Positions 1-6,265 of a stretch of DNA of 10,253 nt are shown in pieces (the stretch's first letter is position 1; every line of letters begins with the position of its first letter). The notes under the pieces were generated by a model. That model searched no databases. It saw only the letters and a program-made list of their open reading frames with translations, and was not told the DNA's origin. The stretch spans positions 1-10,253 of the forward strand of contig CAMJKC010000051.1 in assembly GCA_946406305.1 (NCBI GenBank). The letters are read 5' to 3'. The stretch comes from an uncultured Lachnospiraceae bacterium (GTDB lineage Bacteria; Bacillota; Clostridia; Lachnospirales; Lachnospiraceae). The translations under genes were made by a program, and so were the position numbers.

Positions 1-1023
1 ACCATCTGTTATAGAAATAACATTTGTAGGTATATATGCAGATACATCTCCTGCTTGTGTTTCTATTATTGGTATTGCAGTGAGACTTCCACCACCGAGT
101 TCGTCATTTAATTTTGAAGCTCGCTCAAGAAGTCTTGAATGTAAATAAAATACATCTCCAGGATATGCCTCTCTCCCTGGTGGTCTCTTTAAAAGTAAAG
201 AAAGTGTTCTATAAGCTGCTGCATGTTTACTCAAATCGTCATAAATTATCAATACATCTTCTCCACTTTCCATCCACTCTTCACCTATAGCACAACCTGC
301 ATATGGTGCTATATATTGAAGTGGCGCCAAATCACTTGCTGTAGCTGCTACAACAGTTGTGTAATCCATAGCACCATAATCTTCAAGAGTTTTTACTATA
401 TTTGCTACAGTAGATGCTTTTTGACCAATAGCCACATATATACATTTCATATTTTGACCTTTTTGATTTATGATTGCATCTATTGCAATAGCTGTTTTTC
501 CTGTTTGTCTGTCTCCTATTATAAGCTCTCTTTGCCCACGACCTATAGGTATCATAGCATCTATAGCTTTTATACCAGTTTGAACAGGAGTATCTACTGA
601 TTTTCTATCAATAACTCCATGAGCTATTCTTTCTATTGGTCTTGTCTTATCTGATTTTATAGGTCCTTTGCCATCTATAGGTTGACCAAGAGCATTAACT
701 ACACGACCTATCATCCCATTTCCAACTGGAACAGATACAACTTTCCCAGTTCTTTTTACATTGTCGCCTTCGTTTATCTCATTAGTTTCTCCAAGTAAAA
801 CGCAACCTATATTGTCTTCTTCAAGATTTAATATCATGCCATACACTTCGTTTGGGAATTCAAGCAATTCCCCTTGCATAGCATTTTTTAGTCCATGCAC
901 ACGAGCAATGCCATCTGACACCTGCATAACGACACCGACTTCATCTACATTTAAATTATCTCCATATTTACTTATTTGTTCTTTTATTATAGAACTTATT
1001 TCTTCTGGTCTCAAATTCGCCAT
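1..1023 (-). CDS. atpA: F1Fo ATP synthase subunit alpha (N-terminal 341 residues, cut by window edge)
   Basis: Non-catalytic nucleotide-binding subunit of the F1 head, which alternates with beta in the cytoplasmic alpha3beta3 ring. I translated it by hand from the ATG at 1023. The frame stays open for 341 codons to the window edge, about two thirds of the usual length of roughly 500 residues. It starts MANLRPEEISSIIKEQI. The N-terminal beta-barrel covers about residues 25-95 and the nucleotide-binding domain follows. The Walker A loop GDRQTGKT is at residues 170-177, the Walker B strand VLIIYDD near 257-263, and the conserved PGREAYPGDVFYLHSRLLER segment at 282-301. The ATG lies 1 nt after the atpH stop, and its ribosome site (AGAGGTG) lies inside the last codons of atpH, so the two are probably translationally coupled. 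No frameshift or unusual substitution was seen. Identification is secure. Confidence 0.97.
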   Translation of the reverse strand, partial: MANLRPEEISSIIKEQISKYGDNLNVDEVGVVMQVSDGIARVHGLKNAMQGELLEFPNEVYGMILNLEEDNIGCVLLGETNEINEGDNVKRTGKVVSVPVGNGMIGRVVNALGQPIDGKGPIKSDKTRPIERIAHGVIDRKSVDTPVQTGIKAIDAMIPIGRGQRELIIGDRQTGKTAIAIDAIINQKGQNMKCIYVAIGQKASTVANIVKTLEDYGAMDYTTVVAATASDLAPLQYIAPYAGCAIGEEWMESGEDVLIIYDDLSKHAAAYRTLSLLLKRPPGREAYPGDVFYLHSRLLERASKLNDELGGGSLTAIPIIETQAGDVSAYIPTNVISITDG

Positions 1024-1024
1024 A

Positions 1025-1627
1025 CTAAACACCTCTTAGGTTTTTACTTAATGTTTCTATTTTAGATTTTAGACTTGAGTCTAATACCTTATCTCCAACT
1101 ATTATTTTAAGCCCTGATATCAAACTTTCATCAACAACATAATCTATTATAAAATCATCATATTTTGTAGTATCTACTAATTTTTTGTTTATCTCATTTT
1201 TTTTCTTGTCATCTAATTCATATGCAGATACAACTTTTGCTACACCTATATTTTTATATTCTCTAACTCTTGATAGAAAATAATCAAATATATCTACTAT
1301 GTCCCTACTTCTTCCTTTGTCAATTATGATATTTACAAAAGATAATATTTTTGTATCTTTGCCTTTTATGAGATTGTCGAGTTTAAAAAATGACAATACA
1401 TTTTTTATTGTACCACCCCACACCTTATTTAAAAACAAATCGTTTATTGTTTGCTTTTTTTCTTCAGTGCTTATGATAGGGTTCATTAAAAATTCATTTA
1501 ACTCTTTTGAAACAGTAAATACTGTCTTTATGTCAATTGCTTCTTCATAAGTTTTTTCTATTAAATTATTTTCTAATGCATATGAAAAAAGTGCATCACC
1601 ATATACTTTTGAAATTAATTTTGCCAT
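1025..1627 (-). CDS. atpH: F1Fo ATP synthase subunit delta (OSCP)
   Basis: Peripheral-stalk subunit that ties the top of the F1 alpha3beta3 head to the b-subunit dimer. At 200 residues it is somewhat longer than the usual 175-180. It begins with the typical helix (AKLISKVYGDALFSYALENN), has the NPIIS segment near residue 50, and ends with the family's C-terminal domain, where ISGLKIIVGDKVLDSSL near residues 170-186 matches the conserved GG(x)xIxxGDxxxDxSxxxxL pattern. The extra length seems to lie in loops of the N-terminal helical domain or the linker, which is my inference. The start overlaps the last 13 nt of atpF in another frame, and the stop lies 1 nt from the atpA start. Its place between b and alpha is the standard bacterial atp order. 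Confidence 0.95.
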   Translation of the reverse strand: MAKLISKVYGDALFSYALENNLIEKTYEEAIDIKTVFTVSKELNEFLMNPIISTEEKKQTINDLFLNKVWGGTIKNVLSFFKLDNLIKGKDTKILSFVNIIIDKGRSRDIVDIFDYFLSRVREYKNIGVAKVVSAYELDDKKKNEINKKLVDTTKYDDFIIDYVVDESLISGLKIIVGDKVLDSSLKSKIETLSKNLRGV

Positions 1628-2139
1628 GTCTTCTCACCTATTTGATCTAATGTCTCTTTAAACATAATATCCGCATCTTTCTCATTTATATTTTTCTTTA
1701 TGAGTTTTGTTGCTATAAGTGTAGATATGTTTACAACTTCTTTCTTAAGCTCATCAATAGCTTTTTCTTTTTCAAGTTCTATTTCTTTTTGTCCTCTTTC
1801 TACTATTGCTTTTGCTTCATCTTTGGCTTTTGCTACAATATCATCACTCAACAAATTTGCATTCTTCTTTGCTTCGTCAAGCATCTTACTCACTTCAGAT
1901 TTTACTTCTTTTAATTTATTTTCATATTCAAGTTTCAAACTTTCAGCTTCTTTCATTTTTTTATCTGCATCTGTAAGCTCTTTATTTATCCTTTCAGTTC
2001 TATCAGATAATACTTTTCTTATTGGGTCAAATAATAAGTAAGATAAAAGAGCAAATAATACTAACACATTGACTCCTGTTATAATAGAGTCAAATATTAA
2101 TTGAGCATCAAAACCAATTATTCTTGACAAATCACTCAT
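1615..2139 (-). CDS. atpF: F1Fo ATP synthase subunit b (peripheral stalk)
   Basis: Membrane-anchored stator subunit; a dimer links subunit a in the membrane to delta and F1. The 174-residue length is normal for the family. One N-terminal membrane helix at about residues 14-36 (LIFDSIITGVNVLVLFALLSYLLF) is followed by the conserved turn DPIRKVLSDRTERI. A long charged coiled coil rich in Lys, Glu and Ala then runs through about residue 150. The ATG at 2139 is preceded by a purine-rich ribosome site (AAGGGAC), and the gap to the atpE stop is 21 nt. Its 3' end overlaps atpH by 13 nt. A single b gene is present; there is no second b' gene. Confidence 0.95.
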   Translation of the reverse strand: MSDLSRIIGFDAQLIFDSIITGVNVLVLFALLSYLLFDPIRKVLSDRTERINKELTDADKKMKEAESLKLEYENKLKEVKSEVSKMLDEAKKNANLLSDDIVAKAKDEAKAIVERGQKEIELEKEKAIDELKKEVVNISTLIATKLIKKNINEKDADIMFKETLDQIGEKTWQN

Positions 2140-2160
2140 TGTCCCTTATCCCCCAATTAT

Positions 2161-2415
2161 TTAATCAAAAGGTTTTACAAACATAAGTATGATTGCAACT
2201 ACAAGACCATAAAGACCAGTAGTTTCTGCAACAGCTTGTCCAAGAAGCATAGTTGAAGTTATATCAGATCTCGCACCTGGATTTCTACCTACTGCAGAAG
2301 CACCATATCCTGCTGCTATACCTTGTCCAACTCCAGGACCTATACCTGCAATAAGTGCAAGTCCAGCTCCTATTGCCGAACATCCGTGAACAAAATCAAT
2401 ACCTGAAATTCCCAT
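2161..2415 (-). CDS. atpE: F1Fo ATP synthase subunit c, predicted Na+-binding type
   Basis: Ion-carrying ring subunit (84 residues, two membrane helices at about 9-40 and 52-80). The first helix has the packing motif GAGLALIAGIGPGVGQG and the cytoplasmic loop is R44-N45-P46, where many family members have RQP. The ion site is on helix 2 at E64. Q31, V62, E64, T65, T66 and Y69 match the positions that coordinate Na+ in the Ilyobacter tartaricus ring (Q32, V63, E65, S66, T67, Y70). T65 in place of Ser is also seen in Acetobacterium-type Na+ rings as ETTG. The site therefore predicts Na+ rather than H+ coupling, although binding residues alone do not prove the physiological ion. The start is fixed by a near-perfect GGAGGA ribosome site, which suits the high copy number of c. 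The gap to atpB is 28 nt. Confidence 0.96.
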   Translation of the reverse strand: MGISGIDFVHGCSAIGAGLALIAGIGPGVGQGIAAGYGASAVGRNPGARSDITSTMLLGQAVAETTGLYGLVVAIILMFVKPFD

Positions 2416-2443
2416 TTTTTAAAATCCTCCATTTTTATATTTA

Positions 2444-3154
2444 TTATAATTTTTGACTTACATAAACCATAGTTAGCATACTAAATACATATGCTTGTAT
2501 GCATCCACTGAACAAATCACAATATGCATGAAGTGCTGCAGGGATACCAAATCTAAATACTACAGGAATCATACCATACCAAAGCCCCATTATTATTACA
2601 CCTGATAAAAGGTTTGCAAATAAACGAAGGCTAAGTGTGATAGGTGTTGTTACTTCTCCTATAATGTTTATTGGAAATAATATAGGGGTTGGCTTAAACA
2701 AATCTAAAAAGTTGTTGATTCCACTATTTTTAAACCCTTGAAATTGTATTATTATAAATGTGAATATACCGAGTGGAAGAGTTACCCCATAGTCTGCTGT
2801 TGGTGCTCTAAGACCCAAAAGCCCTGATAGATTTGCAACAAGTATGAACAAAAAAATCGTCCCTATATAATTTCTAAATCTATATGCATTATCGCCAAGA
2901 GTTCCTTTTACCATATTGTCAATCATCTCTACTACTAACTCTACAACATTTTGAATACCTGTAGGTATCTCTTTTGCTTTTTTAATAATCTTATTGCATA
3001 TTATTGCAAATATGATAAGGATGATAGATATAAGTATCATAGAAAGTATAGAATCTGTAATCCATACTTCTTGTCCTAAAAACAAAAAAGGCATCTTTAA
3101 CACACCTTTTATCATAAATTGTTCTGAAATATCTCCTGCTAATAATATACCCAT
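2444..3154 (-). CDS. atpB: F1Fo ATP synthase subunit a
   Basis: Integral membrane stator subunit that forms the two ion half-channels facing the c ring. It has 236 residues with several hydrophobic helices. The essential arginine is R177 in PITLSLRLFANLLSG (E. coli R210). The conserved last-helix glutamine is Q220 in GCIQAYVFSMLTMVYVS (E. coli Q252). The amphipathic segment after the first helix (PTGIQNVVELVVEMIDNMV, about 64-82) is also typical. The ATG at 3154 has an AGAGGA ribosome site that overlaps the end of the preceding atpI gene (10-nt gap). It stands before atpE as in most bacterial atp operons. Confidence 0.96.
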   Translation of the reverse strand: MGILLAGDISEQFMIKGVLKMPFLFLGQEVWITDSILSMILISIILIIFAIICNKIIKKAKEIPTGIQNVVELVVEMIDNMVKGTLGDNAYRFRNYIGTIFLFILVANLSGLLGLRAPTADYGVTLPLGIFTFIIIQFQGFKNSGINNFLDLFKPTPILFPINIIGEVTTPITLSLRLFANLLSGVIIMGLWYGMIPVVFRFGIPAALHAYCDLFSGCIQAYVFSMLTMVYVSQKL

Positions 3155-3164
3155 ATTTATTCCT

Positions 3165-3578
3165 CTATATTTTTTTATATAATATTTTTTTTATTATGGG
3201 ATTCATGTAAGCACCAAACTTTAAGCCGAAAATCCCTACGATTATAAACATTGCAACCTTTGCTGATAAACATGAAACTAACAATACAACTATTACTATA
3301 AGTGTATATCTAAATAAATTCCTCTTTATCAAAAAAGTCCTTGCATTTTTTTCATCGTTGAAATAAAGTGCTCTGTCAAAAGTATTTGCCATATGTATTG
3401 CCATAAATATTGTTATTGAAAATCCAATTATAATGCCTATTGAAAAAGTTAAAAAGTCATAAATAGATATTTTTTTAAAACAAAATGTTAAAAACAATAC
3501 TACTAAAACCAAAATATTAAAAATGGCACTTCCTACTACTATGCTTTTTATATCTATTTTTACATCTTCACTTATCAC
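3165..3578 (-). CDS. atpI: ATP synthase subunit I-like membrane protein
   Basis: Small membrane protein of 137 residues with four predicted helices (about 13-33, 40-62, 89-106 and 108-122) and a Lys-rich C-terminus. Position directly before atpB, size and topology fit the ATP synthase I family. AtpI has been linked to assembly of the c ring in some bacteria, notably Na+-type enzymes, and is not part of the finished enzyme; that role is family knowledge. The start is a GTG at 3578 with a weak upstream GAGTG site, and no in-frame ATG lies near. It begins 16 nt after the stop of the small gene upstream. The family is poorly conserved, so the assignment rests mainly on context. Confidence 0.8.
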   Translation of the reverse strand: MISEDVKIDIKSIVVGSAIFNILVLVVLFLTFCFKKISIYDFLTFSIGIIIGFSITIFMAIHMANTFDRALYFNDEKNARTFLIKRNLFRYTLIVIVVLLVSCLSAKVAMFIIVGIFGLKFGAYMNPIIKKILYKKI

Positions 3579-3594
3579 TATCTTACACTCTTGA

Positions 3595-3825
3595 CTATTT
3601 GTTAAAATCTTCTAAATCTTCTCTTAAATGACCTTTGATAAGTAAGTATGCATTTCTCACTCCTGCTATCACACCTAAAACTATTGCTATTATAACTATA
3701 TCAAAACCAAATTTATTTTTTATGAAAACTGATATAAACAGCATAAAAAAAATAGGAACCATTATTGCTATGCCAACTTGAGTTATAAGAAGCAATGTTT
3801 TATATACAGTCATTTTATAATTCAT
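3595..3825 (-). CDS. AtpZ/AtpI-type small membrane protein, first gene of atp operon
   Basis: Protein of 76 residues with two hydrophobic helices (about 11-35 and 42-61) joined by a short KNKFGF loop, then a charged tail (GHLREDLEDFNK). The second helix, ending in GVIAGVRNAYLLIKG, resembles the AtpZ/ATPase_gene1 family found at the head of clostridial atp operons. AtpZ has been proposed to assist AtpI or handle divalent ions; its function is not settled. The frame is open back to a GTG at 3843, but that codon lies inside the predicted promoter, between its -35 and -10 elements, so I prefer the ATG at 3825, which coincides with the predicted transcription start. A second ATG at 3813 is also possible. 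None of the three has a recognisable ribosome site. Confidence 0.75.
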   Translation of the reverse strand: MNYKMTVYKTLLLITQVGIAIMVPIFFMLFISVFIKNKFGFDIVIIAIVLGVIAGVRNAYLLIKGHLREDLEDFNK

Positions 3826-3831
3826 TACTTT

Positions 3832-3859
3832 ATTATAGCACACTTAATTTTTTTGTAAA
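3832..3859 (-). promoter_or_regulatory. Predicted sigma-A promoter of the atp operon with extended -10
   Basis: On the minus strand the -35 element is TTTACA (3859-3854) and the -10 element TATAAT (3837-3832), with a 16-nt spacer. A TGC just before the -10 (3840-3838) gives the extended form TGnTATAAT. The expected +1 is about position 3825. This is the only strong promoter-like sequence I found in the gap after the upstream terminator, and it sits at the head of the atp genes. It is a prediction from consensus only. Confidence 0.7.
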
Positions 3860-4041
3860 GTATTTTTAAAAAATTTAAAAGATAAATTTTTATTCAAAAT
3901 TTAATTTTTTAAAATATGTATTTTGGTTTATAAACTTATAATATACATATATTGCTCTTTTTCATTGAAAGGAATTAATGTCTTATTATTAAGAAAAATG
4001 TATTTAATTTATTAAATTACTAATCAAATATATAAACAAAT
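3860..4041. other. AT-rich intergenic spacer between the two operons
   Basis: About 180 nt of very AT-rich DNA between the terminator of the sugar operon and the atp promoter. I see no open frame of note, no RNA gene, and no convincing riboswitch or operator. Several A and T runs could make the segment upstream of the -35 curved or act as an UP element for the atp promoter, which is inference. Confidence 0.5.
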
Positions 4042-4069
4042 AAAAAACTGGGTTAAATTATTAACCCAG
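4042..4069 (-). terminator. Intrinsic terminator of the sugar operon (probably bidirectional)
   Basis: Perfect 9-bp inverted repeat CTGGGTTAA / TTAACCCAG with a 4-nt loop at 4048-4069. On the minus strand it is followed by six T, A, then three T (4047-4038), beginning 24 nt after the stop of the binding-protein gene. The plus strand has C and eight T after the same stem (4071-4078), so it could also stop transcription from the other side, although no plus-strand gene is present to use it. Confidence 0.92.
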
Positions 4070-4093
4070 CTTTTTTTTAATATAGACCTTATT

Positions 4094-5098
4094 TTATTTA
4101 AAACTTGCTACATTTGAAGCATCTACAGTTGAAACTCCTGTATCTTCAACTGCTCCGCCTAAATTTTCGCCTTTTTCCATTTTAACTACTGCATCGATTG
4201 CCATTTCGCCCATTATGTTAGGATTTTGAGCCATAAATGCAAGAAGCTCTCCACCCTCAACGTGAGCAATATTACTATCAGATTTATCCCAACCTACGCA
4301 ATATACAGTTTTTCCATTGTTTTTTGCATCAGCAACTGCTGCAGCTGAACCATTTGTTGCACCATCATTAGTACCATAGATAGCAACAACTCCATTAGCA
4401 ATTAATGTATTTGCTAACTCTTGGGCTTTAGAATTATCACCATCAGAATATTGTCTCTCACCTAAAGTAAAATTTGTCCCCTCAAATACAGAAGCAAATC
4501 CTTCATATCTTTTTTGACATGAATCAACTCCTGCTTGAGCATCAACTATACCAATCTCGCCTTCTGTTACCCCTTCTTTTGTCAATACATCTAATAAATA
4601 TTGACCTGCTTGAACACCACCTTGACGATTGTCAGTAGCATAAGTAGCAGAACCTGCTTCTGTTGCTGGTGAATCTACATAAATTATTTTGATTCCTGCA
4701 TCCTTTGCTTCTTTTAATGCATTATTTGCACTTGTTGCATCGTTTGCTGCTATGATTATGTATTTTGCTTGGTCAGATATAGCATTTTGGATTTTTTCAA
4801 TTTGTTGTTGATTGTCTTTTATCTCTGGTGCGAGCCAAGTCATTGTTATGTTATTTCCTTCTGAGTTGTATTTTCTAACTCTACTCTCAGCTGCTTCTTT
4901 CAAACGAACCCAATGAACATCCATTTGGTCCATAGTAATTAAAGCAACTTTTGTTGTAACGCCACTATTGGCTTCTGTTTCTGCTGCAGCCTCATCTGAA
5001 ACTGCAGTACTTGTTGTTTGATTTCCACTACCAGCACAAGCAACTAATGTAAATGCTAATAAAGCTGATAATGATAAAGATAAAAATTTTTTAAACAT
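4094..5098 (-). CDS. Sugar ABC transporter substrate-binding lipoprotein (RbsB-like)
   Basis: Extracytoplasmic sugar receptor of 334 residues, membrane-anchored by lipid. The signal peptide (MFKKFLSLSLSALLAFTLVAC) ends in a lipobox with the lipidated cysteine at C21. A Ser/Thr/Ala/Glu-rich linker runs to about residue 48. The periplasmic-binding-protein fold of the ribose/galactose group (Peripla_BP_4 type) follows, with features such as YIIIAANDATSANNALKEAKDAGIKIIYVDS, TDNRQGG, GIVDAQAGVDSCQKRYEGF, and AIYGTNDGATNGSAAAV. It is the last gene of the operon, behind its ATPase and permease, and is separated from the permease by 137 nt. Its ribosome site GGAGAG fixes the ATG at 5098. The ligand cannot be read from sequence; the lyxose isomerase in the operon suggests an aldopentose or related aldose. 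A terminator follows directly. Confidence 0.92.
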   Translation of the reverse strand: MFKKFLSLSLSALLAFTLVACAGSGNQTTSTAVSDEAAAETEANSGVTTKVALITMDQMDVHWVRLKEAAESRVRKYNSEGNNITMTWLAPEIKDNQQQIEKIQNAISDQAKYIIIAANDATSANNALKEAKDAGIKIIYVDSPATEAGSATYATDNRQGGVQAGQYLLDVLTKEGVTEGEIGIVDAQAGVDSCQKRYEGFASVFEGTNFTLGERQYSDGDNSKAQELANTLIANGVVAIYGTNDGATNGSAAAVADAKNNGKTVYCVGWDKSDSNIAHVEGGELLAFMAQNPNIMGEMAIDAVVKMEKGENLGGAVEDTGVSTVDASNVASFK

Positions 5099-5235
5099 TT
5101 TTTCTCTCCTTTTTTTTTATTTTATTTTTAAAGACCTCTCAAAAATTTTATTTAAAGTATTTATCTTTGAGTGTCTTAAAACTGCCTTATTTTATACTTG
5201 TAAAACTTTTTAATCTTTCTTTTTATATTTATAAT
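5099..5235 (-). other. Long leader before the binding-protein gene
   Basis: A 137-nt AT-rich gap inside an operon whose other gaps are below 30 nt. It contains an imperfect hairpin (described separately) and the GGAGAG ribosome site of the binding-protein gene. I found no convincing internal promoter and no terminator with a T run. A role in raising binding-protein expression over the membrane components is an inference from spacing. Confidence 0.45.
5131..5177 (-). repeat. Imperfect inverted repeat (possible mRNA hairpin) upstream of binding-protein gene
   Basis: Two arms pair as AAGAC with GTCTT (5131-5135, 5173-5177) and CTCAAA with TTTGAG (5138-5143, 5166-5171), separated by a small 2x1 internal loop and a 22-nt A/T-rich apical loop. 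No T run follows on the minus strand, so it is not a terminator. It could stabilise a processed 3' mRNA carrying the binding-protein gene. The stem is short and AT-rich, so confidence is modest. Confidence 0.4.
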
Positions 5236-6243
5236 TTATTCTTTCTTATTTTCTTTTTTAACTTTTACATCAAGTCTTCTCATTATATCAAGAAGAACAC
5301 AAGCTACAACTATTATACCTATAATTATGTTTCTCATGGCAACGGGCACATTGGCAAGAGTAAGTCCATTTTGTAGTATCGCCCATACTGAAGCTCCTGG
5401 TATAACTCCTATAAGCAACCCACTACCACCAAGAGTTGAAATGCCTCCTATAACTGCTGCTGCAACTCCATACATCTCATAAGACATCCCAGCTTGCATA
5501 GACCCCATACCTGCTGCTGCCATAGTTATAAGACCTGCTATACAAGAAGTAAATGCTGATATCAAATATGCAGTAGTTGTAGTTTTAAATACATTTACCC
5601 CAGATAAGTGTGCTGCATTTACATTTGACCCAATAGCATATATATGCCGACCTGTTTTTGTGTAATTCATTATATAGTTAAATATAAACCAAACAATTAA
5701 TGCTACTATAACTCCATAATATATAACTCCAATTTTTCCATAGTAGAAAATGTCTCTAACAGCTTTTGCAAGTGGTGCAGTTCCTATGTCACCTGTATTA
5801 TAATTGTTATTTACTAATTGTGCAACCCCCCTACATATTGTCATTGTTCCAAGAGTTCCAATAAATGGAGGCAGTTTACATTTACCTACTAATACTCCAT
5901 TAACCACTCCAACTATTAGGCATGCTATTATGTCTATAATAATAGCTACTATAGGATTAACACCATTACAGATAAGAGTTGCTGAAATCATTGCACTCAT
6001 ACCTAAGACTGAACCTATTGATAAGTCTATATTCCCAGTAATACAAACTATTCCTTGCCCTATGCCTACAAGAAGATAGGGACATATGGATCTTGCAAGT
6101 GACATCAAGTTTGTCTTTGATAAGAAATTTGGATTCATAAATCCAAAAATTATCATCAACAAAATTACTCCTATAAATGCAGTAAGAGCTGAAGCCATAC
6201 CTGGAATAGACATAAATCTTCTAAACTGACTCTTTTTATACAT
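5236..6243 (-). CDS. Sugar ABC transporter permease (RbsC-like)
   Basis: Inner-membrane channel subunit of 335 residues in the ribose/xylose/galactose permease family (BPD_transp_2). It has about eight to ten hydrophobic segments and the family landmarks: GIGQGIVCITGNIDLSIGSV near residues 62-81, where most relatives have ITGGIDLSVGS, then LIVGVVNGVLVGKCKLPPFIGTLGTM and later TGRHIYAIGSN plus the AAVIGGISTLGG loop. These are the usual contacts with the tandem ATPase. The ATG at 6243 has an AAAGGGG ribosome site and lies 22 nt after the ATPase stop. Only one permease gene is present, so the channel is presumably a homodimer, as is usual for this family. Confidence 0.93.
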   Translation of the reverse strand: MYKKSQFRRFMSIPGMASALTAFIGVILLMIIFGFMNPNFLSKTNLMSLARSICPYLLVGIGQGIVCITGNIDLSIGSVLGMSAMISATLICNGVNPIVAIIIDIIACLIVGVVNGVLVGKCKLPPFIGTLGTMTICRGVAQLVNNNYNTGDIGTAPLAKAVRDIFYYGKIGVIYYGVIVALIVWFIFNYIMNYTKTGRHIYAIGSNVNAAHLSGVNVFKTTTTAYLISAFTSCIAGLITMAAAGMGSMQAGMSYEMYGVAAAVIGGISTLGGSGLLIGVIPGASVWAILQNGLTLANVPVAMRNIIIGIIVVACVLLDIMRRLDVKVKKENKKE

Positions 6244-6265
6244 TTTTTTATCCCCTTTCTATTTA

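Noticed and set aside
223..600. Plus-strand open frame of 125 codons
   Set aside because: It lies entirely opposite atpA, whose minus-strand frame gives an unbroken, well-recognised protein with a Walker A motif. The plus-strand product is a Cys/Tyr/Ser-rich sequence with no domain.
3860..4041. Riboswitch or small RNA in the gap between the operons
   Set aside because: The predicted atp transcript starts downstream of this gap, the DNA is nearly all A and T, and I found no stable paired structure other than the terminator at its edge.
5131..5177. Hairpin before the binding-protein gene as a terminator or attenuator
   Set aside because: No T run follows the stem on the minus strand, and I cannot draw a competing anti-structure. 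I keep it only as a possible stabilising element.
5167..5376. Plus-strand open frame reaching into the gap before the binding-protein gene
   Set aside because: Its product is low-complexity Phe/Tyr/Asn-rich, it has no ribosome site, and its second half is antisense to the permease gene.
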